Shown here piece by piece: positions 52,188 to 61,590 of a stretch of 64,000 nucleotides of DNA; the first letter of the stretch is position 1; each line of letters begins with the position of its first letter. Source of the stretch: Echinicola strongylocentroti (GTDB taxonomy: Bacteria; Bacteroidota; Bacteroidia; Cytophagales; Cyclobacteriaceae). Both the position numbers and the translations under genes were made by a program. The notes beneath the pieces are model-generated. The model searched no databases and was not told where the DNA came from. It worked only from the letters and a program-made list of their open reading frames with translations. The stretch lies in NCBI RefSeq assembly GCF_003260975.1, contig NZ_CP030041.1:2775001-2839000 (forward strand), given 5' to 3'.

Positions 52188-53462
52188 TTAATCAATCCAC
52201 TCAAAACCCAAATAAGGCACTAGCACTTCGGGCATTTTGATGCCTTTTTCGGTCTGGTTATTTTCTAGAATGGCCGCGACTATTCTCGGTAGAGCCAGTG
52301 CACTTCCGTTCAAGGTATGGGCAAGTATGGTCTTCTTGTTTTCATCCTTGAAGCGCAGTTTCAGCCGGTTAGCCTGGAACGTTTCAAAGTTACTTACAGA
52401 ACTTACTTCCAGCCACATTTCTTGGGCGGCAGAAAACACCTCCATATCGTAGGTCATGGCTGAAGTGAATCCTGTATCACCTCCACAAAGGCGAAGTACA
52501 CGATATTGCAGCCCCAGTTTTTTCAGCAATGCCTGCACATAGGCACTCATGTCTTCCAATGTCTCATAAGACTTGTCCGGATGGGTGATCTGCACGAGCT
52601 CCACTTTGTCAAACTGGTGAAGTCTATTAAGCCCTCTCACGTGCGCTCCCCAACTGCCCGCTTCTCTTCGGAAGCAAGGGGTGAAAGCCGTGTTTTTGAT
52701 CGGAAGATCGCTGGCTTTTAGCATCACATCCCTGTACATATTGGTGATCGGCACTTCTGCGGTAGGGATCAGAAAAAGGTCATCATTCGTGACATGGTAC
52801 ATTTGGCCTTCCTTGTCCGGAAGTTGACCAGTGCCATATCCACTTTCTTCATTGATCAGTATGGGCGGCTGCACTTCATGGTAACCGTGCTTGGTAGCTT
52901 CATCCAAGAAGAAGTTTACCAAACCACGCTGCAACCGAGCTCCCTTGCCCTTATAAATAGGAAATCCCGCTCCAGTAATTTTATTGCCCAGCTCAAAGTC
53001 AATAATGTCGTATTTTTTGATCAGGTCCCAGTGCGCTTGTTTACCTTGGTGAAGACTTGGTGCTTCGCCATGTTCCAAGACGACTTCATTGTCATCTGCT
53101 GATTTTCCGGCCTTGACGTTGGCATGGGGCACATTGGGAATGGCATAAAGCAATTGTTTCAAGGCTTCCTCTATTTCGCCATACTTTTCTTCCAGGGATT
53201 TTATCTGGCTTTTGATTTCGGATGTACGCTTTTTTATTGTTTCCGCCTCGTCTTTTTTGCCTTCACGCATCAATAGACCAATTTGCTTGGAAATGGTATT
53301 GGATTCAGCTTGCAGCTGGTCTCTTTCCAGCTGGGTTTCTTTTCTTTCTTTGTCTAAATCCAGGACGTTTTGCAGCTTGTCCTTTGCATCGGCAAAGAAG
53401 CGTTTCTGCAATCCTTCCACTGCCTGGTCAAAATTGTCACGGATAAAATTTACCTGTAGCAT
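52188..53462 (-). CDS. serS: Seryl-tRNA synthetase
   Basis: Cytosolic class II synthetase that charges tRNA-Ser, 424 residues. N-terminal coiled-coil arm (about 30-105: LDLDKERKETQLERDQLQAE). Motif 2 is PCFRREAGSWGAHVRGLNRLHQFDKVE in two parts; the common form is FRSEAGSAG...TRGL, so the WGAHV piece is a slight variant. Motif 3 is ALPRIVAAILEN. Serine-binding TAEVPITNMYRD and SSVSNFETFQANRLKLRFKDE are also seen. A -7 box (TATCTTTG, minus strand 53496-53489) lies about 27 bp upstream. Confidence 0.97.
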   Translation of the reverse strand: MLQVNFIRDNFDQAVEGLQKRFFADAKDKLQNVLDLDKERKETQLERDQLQAESNTISKQIGLLMREGKKDEAETIKKRTSEIKSQIKSLEEKYGEIEEALKQLLYAIPNVPHANVKAGKSADDNEVVLEHGEAPSLHQGKQAHWDLIKKYDIIDFELGNKITGAGFPIYKGKGARLQRGLVNFFLDEATKHGYHEVQPPILINEESGYGTGQLPDKEGQMYHVTNDDLFLIPTAEVPITNMYRDVMLKASDLPIKNTAFTPCFRREAGSWGAHVRGLNRLHQFDKVELVQITHPDKSYETLEDMSAYVQALLKKLGLQYRVLRLCGGDTGFTSAMTYDMEVFSAAQEMWLEVSSVSNFETFQANRLKLRFKDENKKTILAHTLNGSALALPRIVAAILENNQTEKGIKMPEVLVPYLGFEWID

Positions 53463-53488
53463 GTCGTATAAGCTTTATTTTGGAAATG

Positions 53489-53496
53489 CAAAGATA
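53489..53496 (-). promoter_or_regulatory. -7 box of serS
   Basis: TATCTTTG on the minus strand is a perfect TAnnTTTG match, placing the transcript start about 20 nt ahead of the serS ATG. The -33 element is not clear. Confidence 0.5.
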
Positions 53497-53843
53497 GTGA
53501 TTTCGCACAGAGCTCAGGAGCGGAATGACAAAAAATCGAAAGGAGATGTCGGTAGTGTTGTTCCTTGCAGATGACCTTGATTTTCACTAATGTTATTATG
53601 GATCAGCGATCCCTTGCCTGCCCACCATCCACTTTTCTTTGCCAATAAACTTTAGATTTTCACCTTTTTAAAGAAAGTTTTATAACATAGGATAATAATA
53701 TGAATCTTTTTTCCGTTTTTGGTATTAAGAAAATGAAGTAGGTAAAACTAGCCCAAAACAGCAGGAAACTGACCTTTTATAGATATTTAAGGAAGGTTAA
53801 AACCTTCTAATTTTCTGATAAATACACATCCTCAAAAAAAAAG

Positions 53844-53875
53844 TTTGCGTATTAAAATTGCTTACTGTAATATTG
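53844..53875 (+). promoter_or_regulatory. Candidate rho promoter
   Basis: TTTG (53844-53847), 20-bp spacer, TAATATTG (53868-53875; one mismatch to TAnnTTTG). It would give rho an untranslated leader of about 130 nt, room for self-regulation as known for rho in other bacteria. Confidence 0.4.
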
Positions 53876-54009
53876 TGAAATCAAAAAGTTCATAATCCAC
53901 GCCCTGTGGGTTCATCTTATTTCATAAGACACCTTTTTATACCAATCAATTAATATAGTCACAGTACTCATTTCTATTAATCACATCAAGTACCTCTTAT
54001 ACGTTTTTT

Positions 54010-55830
54010 ATGTATAATATTGAAGAACTAAAAATTAGACTGCTATCCGAACTGAAGGAGATAGCAGAAGACCTCGGGGTTAAAAACTACAAATCCCTAA
54101 AGAAGGACGATCTCATCTATGCGATCTTAGATCAGCAAGCTATCACCCCTGAGAAAGCCCTTCCAAAGAAAAAACCTTCCAAAGCTGAAAAGACTTCCCC
54201 GGACAGTACCCCCGAAAAGGAGCCAGCAGCAGAACCAGCAAAGGCGACCACTGAGGAACAAAAGGAGTCAAAGCCTAAATTCAAACGCCAAAACGTCGCT
54301 GATTCCAAAAAGGGAGAAGCAACCAAAGAGCCTCCTAAACCTACCAAAAAGCCGAAGGAAGACACCAAGCCCGCTCCTAAGGAGAAAAGGGAACGGAAAA
54401 ACGAGGCGCCTAAGGCCGAAAACAAACCTGAAGGCAAAACAGAAAGTAAAGCTGAAAGCAAGCCTGAAAACAAGCCTGAAAGCAAACCTGAACCTAAGCA
54501 GGAGAAATCAAGCAACGACGATAACAGACCTAGGGGATTCAGACCGAGAAGAAAGGCAGTAGTAGATGAGGTGGCACAGCGAGTGGCCACTGAACGTCCC
54601 CAAGAAGCTGAAGCAGACCTTCCCAGAAGAAAAAACATTAAAGAGGTATCAGATGAGCCTTCCCAACCGACCACTGGAAATAGCAGAAAAAAGTATGCTT
54701 CTTTGGTGAAGGAATTTGATGGAATTATAGAAAACGAAGGAGTACTGGAGATCATGTCTGACGGATATGGCTTTTTAAGGTCACTGGACTATAATTACCT
54801 GGCCTCTCCAGACGATATTTATGTATCACCTTCCCAGATCAAGCTTTTTGGCCTGAAGACAGGCGATAATATTAAAGGCCAGATCAGGCCTCCCAAGGAA
54901 GGAGAAAAATATTTTGCCCTTCTCAAAGTATCTTCCGTAAATGGCAAGACCACTGAGGAGATTCGTGACAGGATACCATTTGAATACCTTACCCCATTAT
55001 TTCCTGAAGAAAGATTAAACCTGACCACGCGAGCGGACAATTTCTCCACTCGAATCGTAGACTTGTTTGCTCCTATCGGAAAAGGACAGCGGGGCATGAT
55101 CGTAGCCCAGCCAAAAACAGGTAAGACCGTCTTGCTTCAGAAAGTTGCCAATGCCATAGCCGAAAATCATCCAGAGTGTCACTTAATGATCTTATTGATC
55201 GACGAGCGACCTGAAGAGGTGACGGACATGGCTCGTTCGGTAAAAGCAGAAGTGATTTCTTCCACTTTTGACGAGCAGGCCGAGCGCCATGTAAAAGTAT
55301 CTTCCATGGTACTGGAAAAAGCCAAAAGAATGGTAGAATGCGGCCATGACGTGGTCATCCTATTGGACTCCATCACACGACTTGCCAGGGCCTACAATAC
55401 TGTAGTGCCATCTTCTGGAAAGATCCTTTCAGGTGGTGTGGATGCCAATGCGCTTCATAAGCCGAAGAGGTTCTTCGGTGCTGCCAGAAACGTGGAAAAT
55501 GGCGGCTCACTAACCATCATTGCCACTGCACTGGTAGAAACTGGCTCCAAAATGGATGAGGTGATCTTTGAGGAATTCAAAGGTACTGGCAATATGGAAC
55601 TGAGCTTGGACAGAAAACTCTCCAACAGAAGGATCTATCCTGCCATCGATGTCCCTGGATCAGGTACACGAAGAGAAGACCTGCTGATGGAAAGAGAAGA
55701 GATGCAACGTATCTGGATCTTGAGAAAACTCATGTCCGACATGACTTCTCAAGAAGCCATGGAATTCTTGCTCCAGCGAATGAAAGGCACAAGAGACAAT
55801 GCCGAATTTCTGATCAGCATGAACGGATAA
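54010..55830 (+). CDS. rho: Transcription termination factor Rho with long disordered insert
   Basis: Hexameric RNA-dependent ATPase, 606 residues, against about 420 in E. coli. A short N-terminal helical SAP-like domain ([18 protein letters not shown], 1-48) is followed by about 170 residues of Lys/Glu/Pro-rich low complexity (e.g. [17 protein letters not shown]), then the RNA-binding fold ([15 protein letters not shown]). The ATPase core follows with [15 protein letters not shown] (P-loop), [25 protein letters not shown], and the Q/R loop [19 protein letters not shown]. The insert is a Bacteroidota trait. An intrinsic terminator follows at 55854-55885. Confidence 0.97.
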   Translation: MYNIEELKIRLLSELKEIAEDLGVKNYKSLKKDDLIYAILDQQAITPEKALPKKKPSKAEKTSPDSTPEKEPAAEPAKATTEEQKESKPKFKRQNVADSKKGEATKEPPKPTKKPKEDTKPAPKEKRERKNEAPKAENKPEGKTESKAESKPENKPESKPEPKQEKSSNDDNRPRGFRPRRKAVVDEVAQRVATERPQEAEADLPRRKNIKEVSDEPSQPTTGNSRKKYASLVKEFDGIIENEGVLEIMSDGYGFLRSLDYNYLASPDDIYVSPSQIKLFGLKTGDNIKGQIRPPKEGEKYFALLKVSSVNGKTTEEIRDRIPFEYLTPLFPEERLNLTTRADNFSTRIVDLFAPIGKGQRGMIVAQPKTGKTVLLQKVANAIAENHPECHLMILLIDERPEEVTDMARSVKAEVISSTFDEQAERHVKVSSMVLEKAKRMVECGHDVVILLDSITRLARAYNTVVPSSGKILSGGVDANALHKPKRFFGAARNVENGGSLTIIATALVETGSKMDEVIFEEFKGTGNMELSLDRKLSNRRIYPAIDVPGSGTRREDLLMEREEMQRIWILRKLMSDMTSQEAMEFLLQRMKGTRDNAEFLISMNG

Positions 55831-55853
55831 AATCCAACACTTCAATAATTGTT

Positions 55854-55885
55854 AGCCTCAAGCCCTTGGGTTTGAGGCTTTTTTG
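55854..55885 (+). terminator. Rho-independent terminator of rho
   Basis: AGCCTCAAGCCC (55854-55865) pairs with GGGTTTGAGGCT (55868-55879) through a minimal loop and one G-U, then TTTTTT. It begins 24 bp after the rho stop. Confidence 0.85.
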
Positions 55886-56188
55886 TTGTATTACAGATTT
55901 TGTTTTCTGTCGTTTTTTACCACTAATATGCTTTTTAAAATATTATTTTGTATTATTTTTAATTACGTGGTTTTTATTTTATCTATGTAGTGAAAACGTT
56001 AGTCACAACACATAGTAATTTATGATTATTGGTTACTCCCAACAGTAACTAAGAGCACCAAATCCATAATATATACCAAACAATACTTAAGGCTTTGCCA
56101 CTTGGCATCAGTCCTTCAGTAAAAGCCACTGACCACTATGGTGAAGAAGTGGTAATAAGTACCTGTTTTAATTAAAAATAAAAGGTGC
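55886..56188. other. AT-rich intergenic space, no gene
   Basis: About 300 bp between the rho terminator and the secreted-protein gene. AT-rich, with no frame of protein character or repeat family seen. The next gene's promoter presumably lies here, but I could not place a good -33/-7 pair. Confidence 0.5.
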
Positions 56189-58765
56189 ATGAAGAAACAC
56201 GCTACTCGAAACTCGAAAAGACTATTTCCCTTTCACCTGATAATGGTGATCTTGCTGGCAGTACAGCTCAACCAAACTTCCTTGGCGGAGGGATCCGGAG
56301 ACTGGGGAACGGCTACCAACCGAAGAAGTTGGCTATGGATACCCGCCAATAGCAGCAACAATAACGGTGGATATGGAAGTCGCGGATACATGATGATGCC
56401 TTCCAAGACCAATAATTATAATGCTGCCCATAGGATGTATGTCTACGTCAAGCCTGGAGAGACAGTATACTGGGGTTTTAGAAATGAGGAGGAGTTTGAT
56501 TTTTTAGGATTTAACTATTACGACAATAATGAAGATATCCGGGTGAGGTGGTTTTACGATGATACTGATACCGGCTTCTTTCCAGATAAGCGATATGGAG
56601 TCCCAGTAGACAACCACTACTATGATGCCCACTCCAACGGAGGAATACAAGGCAGGCCAGCCAATGCCCAAGCAGCAGCTAATGGACCGTCTGCCATAGT
56701 AGGAACCACTGGATATGACGCTTATTCTTTTACAAATGACACCGGAGAAGCAAGGGCTTTTTGGGTGGAGATTTCCCGAAATAACGGGGACCCAATTAGT
56801 GATGGACTTCCTATCAGTTTTTGGGATGTCACCGTAGCCAATGCGGCAAAAGAGGTACAGCCAGGGAGGTTGTATTCCAAGTATTGGAGTATCCTGAATG
56901 GCTTGCCACGGGAGGCCGGAGTGGTAAATGACCGTGCATTTCATAATGATTTTGGGTTCTACGTACCCGTAGACGATACGTTTGGGGGCATGGGCGACAC
57001 CTACTTTGTGAAGCATGCCCAGTTTCCCAATTCCAATGGTGGCTTCGTAAATTTCTTTGCCAATCAGGATGGCCCACGGAATAACCAGGGCAGCCACGTA
57101 GATAACCGAAAATCTATAGAGGGTGTTTCCTCCAATTACCAGTATCCGCTCTTTCTAAACGATCCCGACCTGGAATTTTGGCCTACCACCGAAGAGCCCA
57201 GTGCTACCTTAAACATCACGTACGAAGAAAAGGACACTACCGGAAATGGGGGACATGCTTGGGTGGATATAGACATCAGCCTTCCCGGGATCGTAGATGT
57301 ATTGATAGACCTGAATGGAAACGGCACCTATGACGCAGGTACTGACCTGATCATGAGTGAAAAATACGATGCCAGTGGGGAATACGAAATTTATTGGGAT
57401 GGAAAAGATGCCAATGAAAATGTGGTCACAAGTGGATCTCCCATCGGGGTTTTTGCTGCGGTTATATTTTCCCCCGTCCACTTCCCCGTGTATGATATGG
57501 AGCAGAGTATGGGGATCACCATCACCAATGTCCGCCCAGGAGACCCGGAAGATAATACGATCTATTGGGATGATTCACTGATCCCACGAGATGGGGAAAA
57601 TGGATTTGAAGACTTGGATGACAATTCCAAGACCAGTGCCGTCTCTCTTCCCGTGAATGTAACCGGTGAAGCAGGGGATAGCCATGTCTGGCATGCTGAC
57701 GGGAATAATGGCTTCAGTGAAAGAAACACCATCAACACTTGGGCGGCTTCTTATTATACGGAGGTAAATGAAGACGATGAATACCGCTACTTGACATTTG
57801 AGGGAAACGTCTATGACGACGATGATGGGATTGAAGACGGCCTTATCTATGGCCAACCGACTGCGGCGGAAGGCTTACATGTGCTCATCGTAGATGAACA
57901 TGATGAGGTGGTGGCAACAGTACCTGTATCCCCAGACGGAAGCTATTTTATTGACCGTGTACCGGATGGCAGCTATAATGCGGTGCTCTCCACCACAACT
58001 GTCGCACCTGGTGAGCAAAACCCAGGGCCTCAATTGCCTGAGGACTGGGAAAATACCGGTGCCCAGTTAGGAACGGAAGAGGACCAAAACCTACATGACC
58101 CATCCGGTATACTGGGTGTATTGACGTTAAACAACACTTCCGTGAGGGAAGCTAATTTTGGACTTCGGGTGATGGCTGCCCTCCCTGTGATATGGCAGGA
58201 TTTTGATGCAGCATTCAAGGCTGAGCAACACAGTACCCAATTGGCTTGGAGTGTAAGCAAGGAATGGGAAAACAGTCATTATGAAATCGAACGCTCAGTG
58301 GACGGCGCATCAGGTTTTCAGAAAATAGGGGAAGTGAAAGCCGTTGGATGGACAGATGAGCTGACACAGTATCAATTTACAGATAATGCCCTACCTTCTT
58401 CTGGAGGAAAATTATATTACCGCTTAAAGCAAGTAAACTTGGACAACAGCTTTACATATGGCTCCCTGCGCCAAGTAACCGTTCCGAAAATCACCTTGAC
58501 CACAGATGCCTGGCAAGCATACCCTAACCCAAGTGCAAGCCAAGAACTAAAATTGGCGTTATTGGATGGAAGTTCCTACCTAGGCGGATCAATCCGCCTG
58601 AGGGCAATGAACGCACTGAATAAATCAGCCAGCAGCACTGTAGATACACTTGACGATTTGAATCCACAGGTTTCAAAAATGTTACAAGCATTTGGAAATG
58701 GATTAGTGATCTTGGAAGTAAAATGGGAAAACAATGTCCAATACCTAAAAGTATTACTCGAATAA
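56189..58765 (+). CDS. Large secreted protein with type IX-like C-terminal domain
   Basis: 858 residues, not recognised as a whole. N-terminal signal (LFPFHLIMVILLAVQLNQTSLA). The first 370 residues form an unknown domain rich in Asn/Gly/Tyr/Trp (WLWIPANSSNNNGGYGSRGYMMM, DHYYDAHSNGG) that reads like an outer adhesive module. Asp-rich segments follow (IDLNGNGTYDAGTDLIMSE, VYDDDDGIEDGLIYG), of the kind that bind calcium in SdrD/thrombospondin-type repeats. Near the end, YEIERSVDGASGFQKIGEV is a common Bacteroidota beta-sandwich and WQAYPNPSAS starts a type IX secretion-like tail. Probably a cell-surface or secreted protein; function unknown. A terminator follows at 58790. Confidence 0.7.
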   Translation: MKKHATRNSKRLFPFHLIMVILLAVQLNQTSLAEGSGDWGTATNRRSWLWIPANSSNNNGGYGSRGYMMMPSKTNNYNAAHRMYVYVKPGETVYWGFRNEEEFDFLGFNYYDNNEDIRVRWFYDDTDTGFFPDKRYGVPVDNHYYDAHSNGGIQGRPANAQAAANGPSAIVGTTGYDAYSFTNDTGEARAFWVEISRNNGDPISDGLPISFWDVTVANAAKEVQPGRLYSKYWSILNGLPREAGVVNDRAFHNDFGFYVPVDDTFGGMGDTYFVKHAQFPNSNGGFVNFFANQDGPRNNQGSHVDNRKSIEGVSSNYQYPLFLNDPDLEFWPTTEEPSATLNITYEEKDTTGNGGHAWVDIDISLPGIVDVLIDLNGNGTYDAGTDLIMSEKYDASGEYEIYWDGKDANENVVTSGSPIGVFAAVIFSPVHFPVYDMEQSMGITITNVRPGDPEDNTIYWDDSLIPRDGENGFEDLDDNSKTSAVSLPVNVTGEAGDSHVWHADGNNGFSERNTINTWAASYYTEVNEDDEYRYLTFEGNVYDDDDGIEDGLIYGQPTAAEGLHVLIVDEHDEVVATVPVSPDGSYFIDRVPDGSYNAVLSTTTVAPGEQNPGPQLPEDWENTGAQLGTEEDQNLHDPSGILGVLTLNNTSVREANFGLRVMAALPVIWQDFDAAFKAEQHSTQLAWSVSKEWENSHYEIERSVDGASGFQKIGEVKAVGWTDELTQYQFTDNALPSSGGKLYYRLKQVNLDNSFTYGSLRQVTVPKITLTTDAWQAYPNPSASQELKLALLDGSSYLGGSIRLRAMNALNKSASSTVDTLDDLNPQVSKMLQAFGNGLVILEVKWENNVQYLKVLLE

Positions 58766-58789
58766 TTTTTTAGCATAACTAAACCAACG

Positions 58790-58823
58790 ACACGGCTCAA
58801 AACACTTTGGGCCGTGCTTTTTA
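58790..58823 (+). terminator. Rho-independent terminator of the secreted-protein gene
   Basis: CACGGCTCA (58791-58799) pairs with TGGGCCGTG (58808-58816), then CTTTTT. It lies about 25 bp after the stop at 58765. Confidence 0.8.
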
Positions 58824-58897
58824 TTGGTCACTGGTCCTCCTTCCACATGTATTTGTCATCCAATGGTGAAAAATTACGGAAGATAGCTATATTTATT

Positions 58898-58928
58898 AAC
58901 CTGAGTTCTATTTAACCAGCTCAGGTTA
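58898..58928. promoter_or_regulatory. 9-bp inverted repeat upstream of the methyltransferase
   Basis: TAACCTGAG and CTCAGGTTA flank a 13-14 nt spacer, 25-55 bp before the ATG at 58954 and just after a TATATTTA (58888-58895) -7-like box. It may be an operator or a leader hairpin. Confidence 0.35.
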
Positions 58929-58953
58929 TTACTTCACTTTTACCCCATAGCTT

Positions 58954-59535
58954 ATGAATGATGCTGATTTTAAGGATGTGCCAGCGATCTACCGACAGGT
59001 ACAGGCCAAGTGCCAAGAAATAGGATTTACGATGCCCTCAGATCAGTATATTGGGTCGCTTCTGAAAACACTGATGCTTTCGAAGCCAGGGGGCAATTTT
59101 CTGGAAATAGGTACCGGAATAGGCCTTTCACTTGCTTGGATGGTGGATGGGCTAAGTGAAAAAGCCCAATTGACCACCGTGGATAATGACCCAACTTTAA
59201 CGGCAATAGCAGGGGAGTTTTTCAGTAATGATAAACGGGTGGATATCGTCTGTGCAGACGGCAGTGAATGGATCAAGAACTATGCAGGTGATGCGTTTGA
59301 TTTGATTTTTGCAGATGCTTGGCCAGGCAAGTACAGTGAACTGGATGAGACCCTAGCATTGCTAAAAGCAGGGGGCTTCTATATCATCGATGACATGGAT
59401 ACCCAAGCCAATTGGCCCGCAGGTCATGAAGAGAATGTAAAAAAACTTATCGCTGCACTCGAATCCCGCACTGATCTGTCTTTATGCAAGATGAATTGGT
59501 CCACTGGGTTGGTAGTGGCAGTGAGGACGATTTAG
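58954..59535 (+). CDS. O-methyltransferase-like SAM-dependent methyltransferase
   Basis: 193 residues of the class I fold. Seen: the SAM-binding motif FLEIGTGIGLSLAWM (motif I), TTVDNDPTLTAIAGE (motif II acidic residue), CADGSEWIK and LIFADAWPGKY (motif III-like) and LLKAGGFYIIDDMD. The IGSLLKTLMLSKPGG opening is typical of O-methyltransferases (family 3/24-like). Substrate cannot be given. Stand-alone gene with its own upstream inverted repeat. Confidence 0.8.
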   Translation: MNDADFKDVPAIYRQVQAKCQEIGFTMPSDQYIGSLLKTLMLSKPGGNFLEIGTGIGLSLAWMVDGLSEKAQLTTVDNDPTLTAIAGEFFSNDKRVDIVCADGSEWIKNYAGDAFDLIFADAWPGKYSELDETLALLKAGGFYIIDDMDTQANWPAGHEENVKKLIAALESRTDLSLCKMNWSTGLVVAVRTI

Positions 59536-59610
59536 TAATGAGATGTGAGTCTTGAGATTTGAGATTTGAGATTCTTCCCCGCCATGGCGGGGAGGTTAGG
59601 TGGGGTTGTT
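59536..59610 (-). repeat. CCCCGCC palindrome plus TCTCA-tail repeat, inverted copy
   Basis: Read on the minus strand, AACCCCACCTAACCT, CTCCCCGCC-AT-GGCGGGGAA, GATTCTCA and then TCTCAAATCTCAAGACTCACATCTCA, closely matching the copy at 12322-12411. Confidence 0.75.
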
Positions 59611-59695
59611 TTGAAGATAGTTGGAAGAATCGATGATGAATTGGCTCAGTAACTGAGGCCTCTTTAAATGAGTTATTGATCCATTTATCGAGGGG

Positions 59696-60109
59696 TCACT
59701 GCCCATTCACCGGTAACTCCCCGTTGCCAGATCCGTTGTTTCGTTTGCCAACTTGGAGGACTTCATAGACGACGTGTTTGCTGGCTCCTCTCCAAGGGAG
59801 TGCTCCGAGGTATTCACGGTAGCGGACTTCCACGAAATTGCCGCTAGCCCTTTCCAGTTTTTCAGAAACATCCCCATCAACACCGCTAAATCGGAACTCA
59901 TTACTTTGGAGAGCTCCTGCTGTAGGGCTTTGGAAGCCTTCCTGTACCAAGCGTCCTTCCCAGGTTTTGAAGATAAAGCCTTTCTTTTCATAATAATTTA
60001 AGGTGCCGCCCTTAACACCTTCTGCAAAAACAAAGAAGTATCTCCAGTAGATAAACCCTGCCATAATGATCAGCAGGGAAAAAATAGCAATCTTAACGTA
60101 CTTGTTCAT
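59696..60109 (-). CDS. Small conserved membrane-anchored protein, function unknown
   Basis: 137 residues. One N-terminal membrane segment (IAIFSLLIIMAGFIYWRYFFVF) then a small soluble domain (EGVKGGTLNYYEKKGFIFKTWEGRLVQEGF, KLERASGNFVEVRYREYLGALPW). Proteins of this layout are common hypothetical proteins in Bacteroidota; some carry the misleading name 6-phosphogluconate dehydrogenase. No catalytic motif is visible. A short Gly/Asn tail ends it. Confidence 0.72.
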   Translation of the reverse strand: MNKYVKIAIFSLLIIMAGFIYWRYFFVFAEGVKGGTLNYYEKKGFIFKTWEGRLVQEGFQSPTAGALQSNEFRFSGVDGDVSEKLERASGNFVEVRYREYLGALPWRGASKHVVYEVLQVGKRNNGSGNGELPVNGQ

Positions 60110-60421
60110 GGTAAAATCAGCTAGTCAGCAGTAAAATCTTAAACATCAGCCTTTGGGTAGCCCATAGCCATCAAATGACGATTTTAAGTTCTCACTATTT
60201 AGCGAATAAAACAATAGTTCGAATCATTAATATAATAAGCATCATTAAAATAGTCTTGTATCCGTTGACCGGAAAGGGGCCGCTACTTTATGTTTACAGA
60301 AAGGACACATTTGACATTAAAATTTGTACTTTTGTATACCCATATATTTTTGATGTGTGCAGTCAAGCTCTTTTTATAGGGATTGATTTTTTGGTAGATG
60401 GATAGGGATCATTAGAAATTT
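60110..60421. other. 312-bp AT-rich intergenic space
   Basis: Low GC compared with its surroundings. A perfect -7-type box TACTTTTG lies at 60327-60334, about 90 bp before the next frame; no matching -33. No gene or repeat family seen. Confidence 0.5.
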
Positions 60422-61153
60422 TTGGGGTCGTTTAACGTAACTACTACTCATTTGGAAGCTTTAAGACCTAACCAAAAAAGAGCCAAGCTCGCTCAGTTAT
60501 TTATTTATATAATAATAGTTTTCCATGCAGTCAGCATCATTTCAGGCTATATGCAATATGAACTGCTCAGCAATGCAGCAGAATCAGGGATCACCGACCA
60601 AGAAGCCGAACTTAATGACTTGAGGGAAACGGTAATTGCGGTGTTGATCGTCGTTACGTACGTCGTTTCTGTGATAGTTTTTCTTAATTGGTTTCGGAGG
60701 GCCTATTTTAATTTACACCTGCTGATGTCCGAGCGGTTGGAATTTTCGGAAGGGTGGGCTGTGGGAGCATGGTTTGTGCCTTTGATTAACCTTTATAGGC
60801 CATATCGGATCATGATGGAGCTATTTGACGAAACGGAGTCTTATTTGAGAAGGAAGAAGGTAAAGTTTGATGCTCCGTATCAGGAGGGCTTGGTCATCAG
60901 TTGGTGGATAACATGGATTTTGGGAGGCTTGATCGGTCGCATATCTTGGAGAGTATATGCGAATGCCGACACCATTGATGAATTTGTCGAAATGACCATT
61001 ATCGATATGATTACCTCCGGAATTATAATGGTAAGTGGCTTGTTGGTGACCAAGCTTATCAAGGATTACAGTCAGCTGGAACAGGTGCTGGCCGAACACA
61101 ACAACAGCGAAAACGGACAAAACTTAACCGATAGAACTACTTTGTTAGATTGA
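60422..61153 (+). CDS. DUF4328 membrane protein
   Basis: 243 residues with about six membrane segments. Seen: LAQLFIYIIIVFHAVSIISG, VIVFLNWFRRAYFNLHLL and the family signature SEGWAVGAWFVPLINLYRPYRIMMELF, then ISWWITWILGGLIGR. There is no ATG near the front: the frame opens after a stop at 60413 and the first plausible codons are TTG 60422 and TTG 60452. A non-ATG start is therefore likely. Function unknown. It lies 26 bp before the DUF805 gene; both encode small membrane proteins and may be co-transcribed. Confidence 0.8.
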   Translation: MGSFNVTTTHLEALRPNQKRAKLAQLFIYIIIVFHAVSIISGYMQYELLSNAAESGITDQEAELNDLRETVIAVLIVVTYVVSVIVFLNWFRRAYFNLHLLMSERLEFSEGWAVGAWFVPLINLYRPYRIMMELFDETESYLRRKKVKFDAPYQEGLVISWWITWILGGLIGRISWRVYANADTIDEFVEMTIIDMITSGIIMVSGLLVTKLIKDYSQLEQVLAEHNNSENGQNLTDRTTLLD

Positions 61154-61179
61154 ATCTTTTACTAACCTAAAAATAAATC

Positions 61180-61560
61180 ATGGAATACTACAAAAAAGTA
61201 CTTACAGAATACGCTAACTTTAACGGACGTGCACGACGAAAAGAGTACTGGATGTTTATACTGTTCAATTTCTTGGTAGTAATCGTATTGAGCATAGTGG
61301 GTGGTATGCTCTCTATGGCGCTCTCGAGTGAGCTTCCTTATATCATATTATTCGGAGCCTATACTTTGGGCACTATCATTCCTTCTCTAGCCGTACTTGT
61401 ACGCAGGCTCCATGATATTGGCAAAAGCGGCTGGATGTACTTCGTTGGCTTGATTCCTTTGGTAGGAGCGATATGGCTACTGGTGCTATTGGTTTCAGAA
61501 GGTGAGCACGGCCCCAACCAATATGGTGAAGACCCAAAACAAGGAGAAGGAAGCTTCTAA
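61180..61560 (+). CDS. DUF805 inner-membrane protein (YhaH-like)
   Basis: 126 residues with three to four membrane helices. Hallmarks: YANFNGRARRKEYWMFILFNFL, IPSLAVLVRRLHDIGKSGWMYF and the GPNQYGEDP tail. A widespread family of unknown function, sometimes tied to envelope stress. Start ATG 61180 gives the standard family opening (MEYYKKVLTEYANFNGRA). Confidence 0.9.
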   Translation: MEYYKKVLTEYANFNGRARRKEYWMFILFNFLVVIVLSIVGGMLSMALSSELPYIILFGAYTLGTIIPSLAVLVRRLHDIGKSGWMYFVGLIPLVGAIWLLVLLVSEGEHGPNQYGEDPKQGEGSF

Positions 61561-61590
61561 CCCGGTTAGTGCTCTTTACAAATGGCCTAG

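Larger units (their letters stand above)
53463..54009. other. 0.55-kb intergenic space between serS and rho
   Basis: Divergent promoter region, AT-rich to the right. It holds the serS -7 box and a candidate rho promoter at 53844-53875; no gene or repeat family is apparent. Confidence 0.55.

Noticed and set aside
54132..54755. 207-residue minus-strand frame, Ser/Gly/Phe-rich
   Set aside because: Antisense to the Lys/Glu/Pro-rich insert of rho; its composition is fully explained by that.
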